Positions 51,982 through 54,958 of a stretch of 54,958 bases of DNA are shown piece after piece (positions within the stretch are counted from its first letter, which is position 1; every line of letters begins with the position of its first letter). Below the pieces are notes generated by a model. It saw only the letters and a program-made list of their open reading frames with translations, did no database searches and was not told where the DNA came from. Location of the stretch: assembly GCA_944321155.1 (NCBI GenBank), contig CALUKG010000007.1, positions 1 to 54,958 of the forward strand, written 5' to 3'. The position numbers and the translations under genes are program-made. Source of the stretch: an uncultured Bacteroidales bacterium (GTDB taxonomy: Bacteria; Bacteroidota; Bacteroidia; Bacteroidales; Paludibacteraceae).

Positions 51982-53169
51982 CTATTTATAGGATTCTTTA
52001 TAGACGTTTACAATATCTTCGTCCGTCATTTGTACACGGTCGCTGGTAAACATCACGCCCATTACTTCGCGTGTGTTGTGCATCAGTGTCTCAAATTCGT
52101 TAGGGCTAATACCATAGTCAGACATCTTCAAATCTGCTACGCCGCAGGCTTCTTGCAAATGGGTAAGAGCGGTAAGAAAATCTTCGGGCTTTGTTGCTTC
52201 AGGCATTCCCATTACTTGTGCCATTCGGATGAAACGGTCATCACAAGCGTGGTTCTCAATGAAATATTTATAGTATGCCTTGCTGACCATAATCAGTCCT
52301 GCACCGTGAGGTAGTGCCGGGTGATAGGCGGAAAGTGCATGTTCCAATGCGTGTTCGCTGGTGATAAGTGTGAGGCACATTACTACGCCAGATAGGGTAT
52401 TTCCCCACGCTACATGGGTGCGGGCTTCCATATCTTTACCGTCTTTCACTGCGCGCGGTAGGTATTTTGCCAAATTCTCAATGGCAGTTAGGGCATACAT
52501 GTCGCTCATCAGATTCGCACCGTTGGCAATGTATCCCTCTATACTATGGAATAATGCGTCAAAGCCTTGATATGCCGTAAAGGTAGGTGGTACACTTGTC
52601 ATCAGTTCAGGGTCGACAATGGAGAAGATGGGAAATAAAGATGCGTCGCCAACAAATGCTTTCTCGAATGTGTCTTCTTTGGTGATTACACCTGAATTGT
52701 CTGTTTCTGAACCAGTTCCTGCCGTTGTGGTAATGGCGATGATAGGTAATGGTGCGTTGGCAATTGGCTGTCCTTTGCCCGAACCGATAGGTACATAGTC
52801 CCAAAGTTCACCATCATTAGTTGCCATTACTGCAATGCCTTTGCTGCAATCCATCACGCTGCCTCCACCTAGTGCCACAAGGAAGTCGCAGCCGTTTTCA
52901 CGGGCAACTTTTGCTCCGGCATTTACATTACCAACGGTAGGATTTGGCATTACGCCGTCGAACAGGAAGGTCTCTACACCTGCTTTGTGCAATTGTTCTT
53001 CTGTGCGCGAGAGATAGCCGTTGGCACGTGTCGATTTTCCGTTGGAGATAACGATGAGGGCGCGTTTGCCAGGCATTGATTGTTCACTCAGTTTGTTCAG
53101 CATTCCTGCCCCGAACATCACGCGGGTAGGAACATACATGTCATAAGTAAGACGGGTTTCCATATTCAT
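51982..53169 (-). CDS. Iron-containing alcohol dehydrogenase (YqhD/butanol dehydrogenase type)
   Basis: The 395-aa protein has the two-domain Fe-ADH layout. The nucleotide-binding part has GGGSVMDCSKG (101-111) and ITTTAGTGSETDNSG (146-160). Metal ligands are D204 and H208 (GFDALFHSIEG), H273 (SEHALEHALSAY) and H288 (LPHGAG). Such enzymes reduce aldehydes with NAD(P)H. The exact cofactor and substrate cannot be read from sequence. Start is the ATG at 53169; a second ATG two codons on is equally possible. It follows the aldo/keto reductase gene by 23 bp and is probably in the same transcript. Confidence 0.92.
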   Translation of the reverse strand: MNMETRLTYDMYVPTRVMFGAGMLNKLSEQSMPGKRALIVISNGKSTRANGYLSRTEEQLHKAGVETFLFDGVMPNPTVGNVNAGAKVARENGCDFLVALGGGSVMDCSKGIAVMATNDGELWDYVPIGSGKGQPIANAPLPIIAITTTAGTGSETDNSGVITKEDTFEKAFVGDASLFPIFSIVDPELMTSVPPTFTAYQGFDALFHSIEGYIANGANLMSDMYALTAIENLAKYLPRAVKDGKDMEARTHVAWGNTLSGVVMCLTLITSEHALEHALSAYHPALPHGAGLIMVSKAYYKYFIENHACDDRFIRMAQVMGMPEATKPEDFLTALTHLQEACGVADLKMSDYGISPNEFETLMHNTREVMGVMFTSDRVQMTDEDIVNVYKESYK

Positions 53170-53192
53170 TATTGCTTAATGTTATTGTATTT

Positions 53193-54344
<1,152 letters not shown>

Positions 54345-54356
54345 TTAATCTTTAGG

Positions 54357-54364
54357 CAAAAGTA
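54357..54364 (-). promoter_or_regulatory. -7 box of the AKR/Fe-ADH operon
   Basis: The minus strand reads TACTTTTG, 25 bp before the ATG. No matching -33 box is seen, which may mean activator dependence. Confidence 0.5.
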
Positions 54365-54624
54365 GCAGTAAACAGATAAAATGTTTGTAACGATAATACG
54401 GAGTTATATACCCTTTTCACTGAAAGAAGAACGTTTTCAATACAAACGGGTTCATAGGATTTACTGATAATGAGTTAGTAGATGTTTTCTTTTGAATGTT
54501 CAAAACCCAATTAAAAAGAAAAAACCATAGATTTTTTGGTGTTGAAAATGTCACTGTGTCTGACCCTTCCTATAGAGAGTTATTGCAACATTATTTTTTT
54601 CTATACCGATGGTGTATCGGTTGA

Positions 54625-54666
54625 AAATTTGTATTCATCTTTGATTCGACTCATGAATACAAATTT
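54625..54666. repeat. 14-bp perfect inverted repeat
   Basis: AAATTTGTATTCAT and ATGAATACAAATTT pair perfectly around a 14-nt spacer. A smaller dyad (CCGAT/ATCGG) lies just before it at 54606-54620. No T-run follows, so it is not a typical terminator. It could be an operator, recombination site or end of a decayed element. Confidence 0.6.
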
Positions 54667-54958
54667 GACTTTGTATGACATTGTTGAGATTCCTTATCCT
54701 ATAGTAGAAATTCGATGATAGTTTCTCTCTCCACTTTGGCATTCAATTTTCACATTCTTTTCGCTATTAAGAATAACTGAAGCTTTTTAACAGAAATCCA
54801 TAGTTGATGATGTAGATGCTCTTTTTGCATCTATTTTCAGTGTGATTTTTCCGACTAGCTGACTGGTAAAAGACTTTCACGCGATTCTCAGAGGGTTAAA
54901 TCGGGGTGAAAATGACTGTAAATTATTGATGCTCTGTTAGTTCCAATAATTTTTTCCA

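Noticed and set aside
54536..54718. 60-codon plus-strand protein gene
   Set aside because: It crosses an inverted repeat and shows no recognisable motif or promoter.

Overview
The window reads as chromosomal DNA of a Bacteroidota bacterium, most likely of the order Bacteroidales. The support is a periplasmic-binding-domain hybrid two-component regulator, a TonB-dependent receptor with an N-terminal carboxypeptidase-regulatory-like domain, a DUF5686-type outer-membrane protein, a purH-mreB pair, a pectate lyase with a C-terminal type IX secretion (T9SS) sorting domain, and many promoters of the Bacteroidetes form TTTG-N17-22-TAnnTTTG. I see no rRNA, tRNA, phage module, CRISPR array or intact insertion sequence. 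I cannot name the genus. The T9SS signature argues for a T9SS-bearing lineage rather than a typical Bacteroides.

Layout. 1-18 kb is mostly minus strand: the 5' part of a very large secreted protein that runs off the left edge, an orphan hybrid sensor/regulator, a translationally coupled xerD and DUF5686 pair, a GNAT-like protein, corA (plus), and a TonB receptor with a beta-helix lipoprotein. 18-28 kb carries core genes: htpG, a uridine-kinase-like protein, an Na/Pi cotransporter with an outer-membrane partner, yraN, purH and mreB. 28-38 kb holds an internally duplicated secreted protein, a DUF4294 protein, a barrel pair with a helix-hairpin-helix domain, a broken WG-repeat lipoprotein, glutamine synthetase and the pectate lyase. 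38-46 kb holds tsaE, a broken outer-membrane protein, a TetR/U32 pair and the nadA-rpe-comEC operon. 46-49 kb holds a lipoprotein, an AAA ATPase behind a phased repeat array, and a DjlA-like co-chaperone. 49-54 kb is a redox or aldehyde-detoxification-like cluster: CMD/monooxygenase fusion, AraC regulator, amidohydrolase remnant, Fe-alcohol dehydrogenase and Tat-exported aldo/keto reductase.

The strongest non-genic signals are four. First, two 180-bp quasi-palindromic elements (4927-5106 and 13843-14022) align without gaps in opposite orientation. Second, four copies of an 18-bp repeat spaced exactly 33 bp apart abut the promoter of the AAA ATPase. Third, a family of small GTCAT...CCGTA palindromes is scattered over 38.8-46.8 kb. 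Fourth, two secreted-protein genes are each broken by one in-frame stop, one TAG and one TAA.

Several starts were moved inward from the longest open frame, using Bacteroidetes promoter position, signal-peptide position or family length: the hybrid regulator, DUF5686, purH, tsaE, rpe, the U32 protein, the CMD protein, DUF4294 and others.
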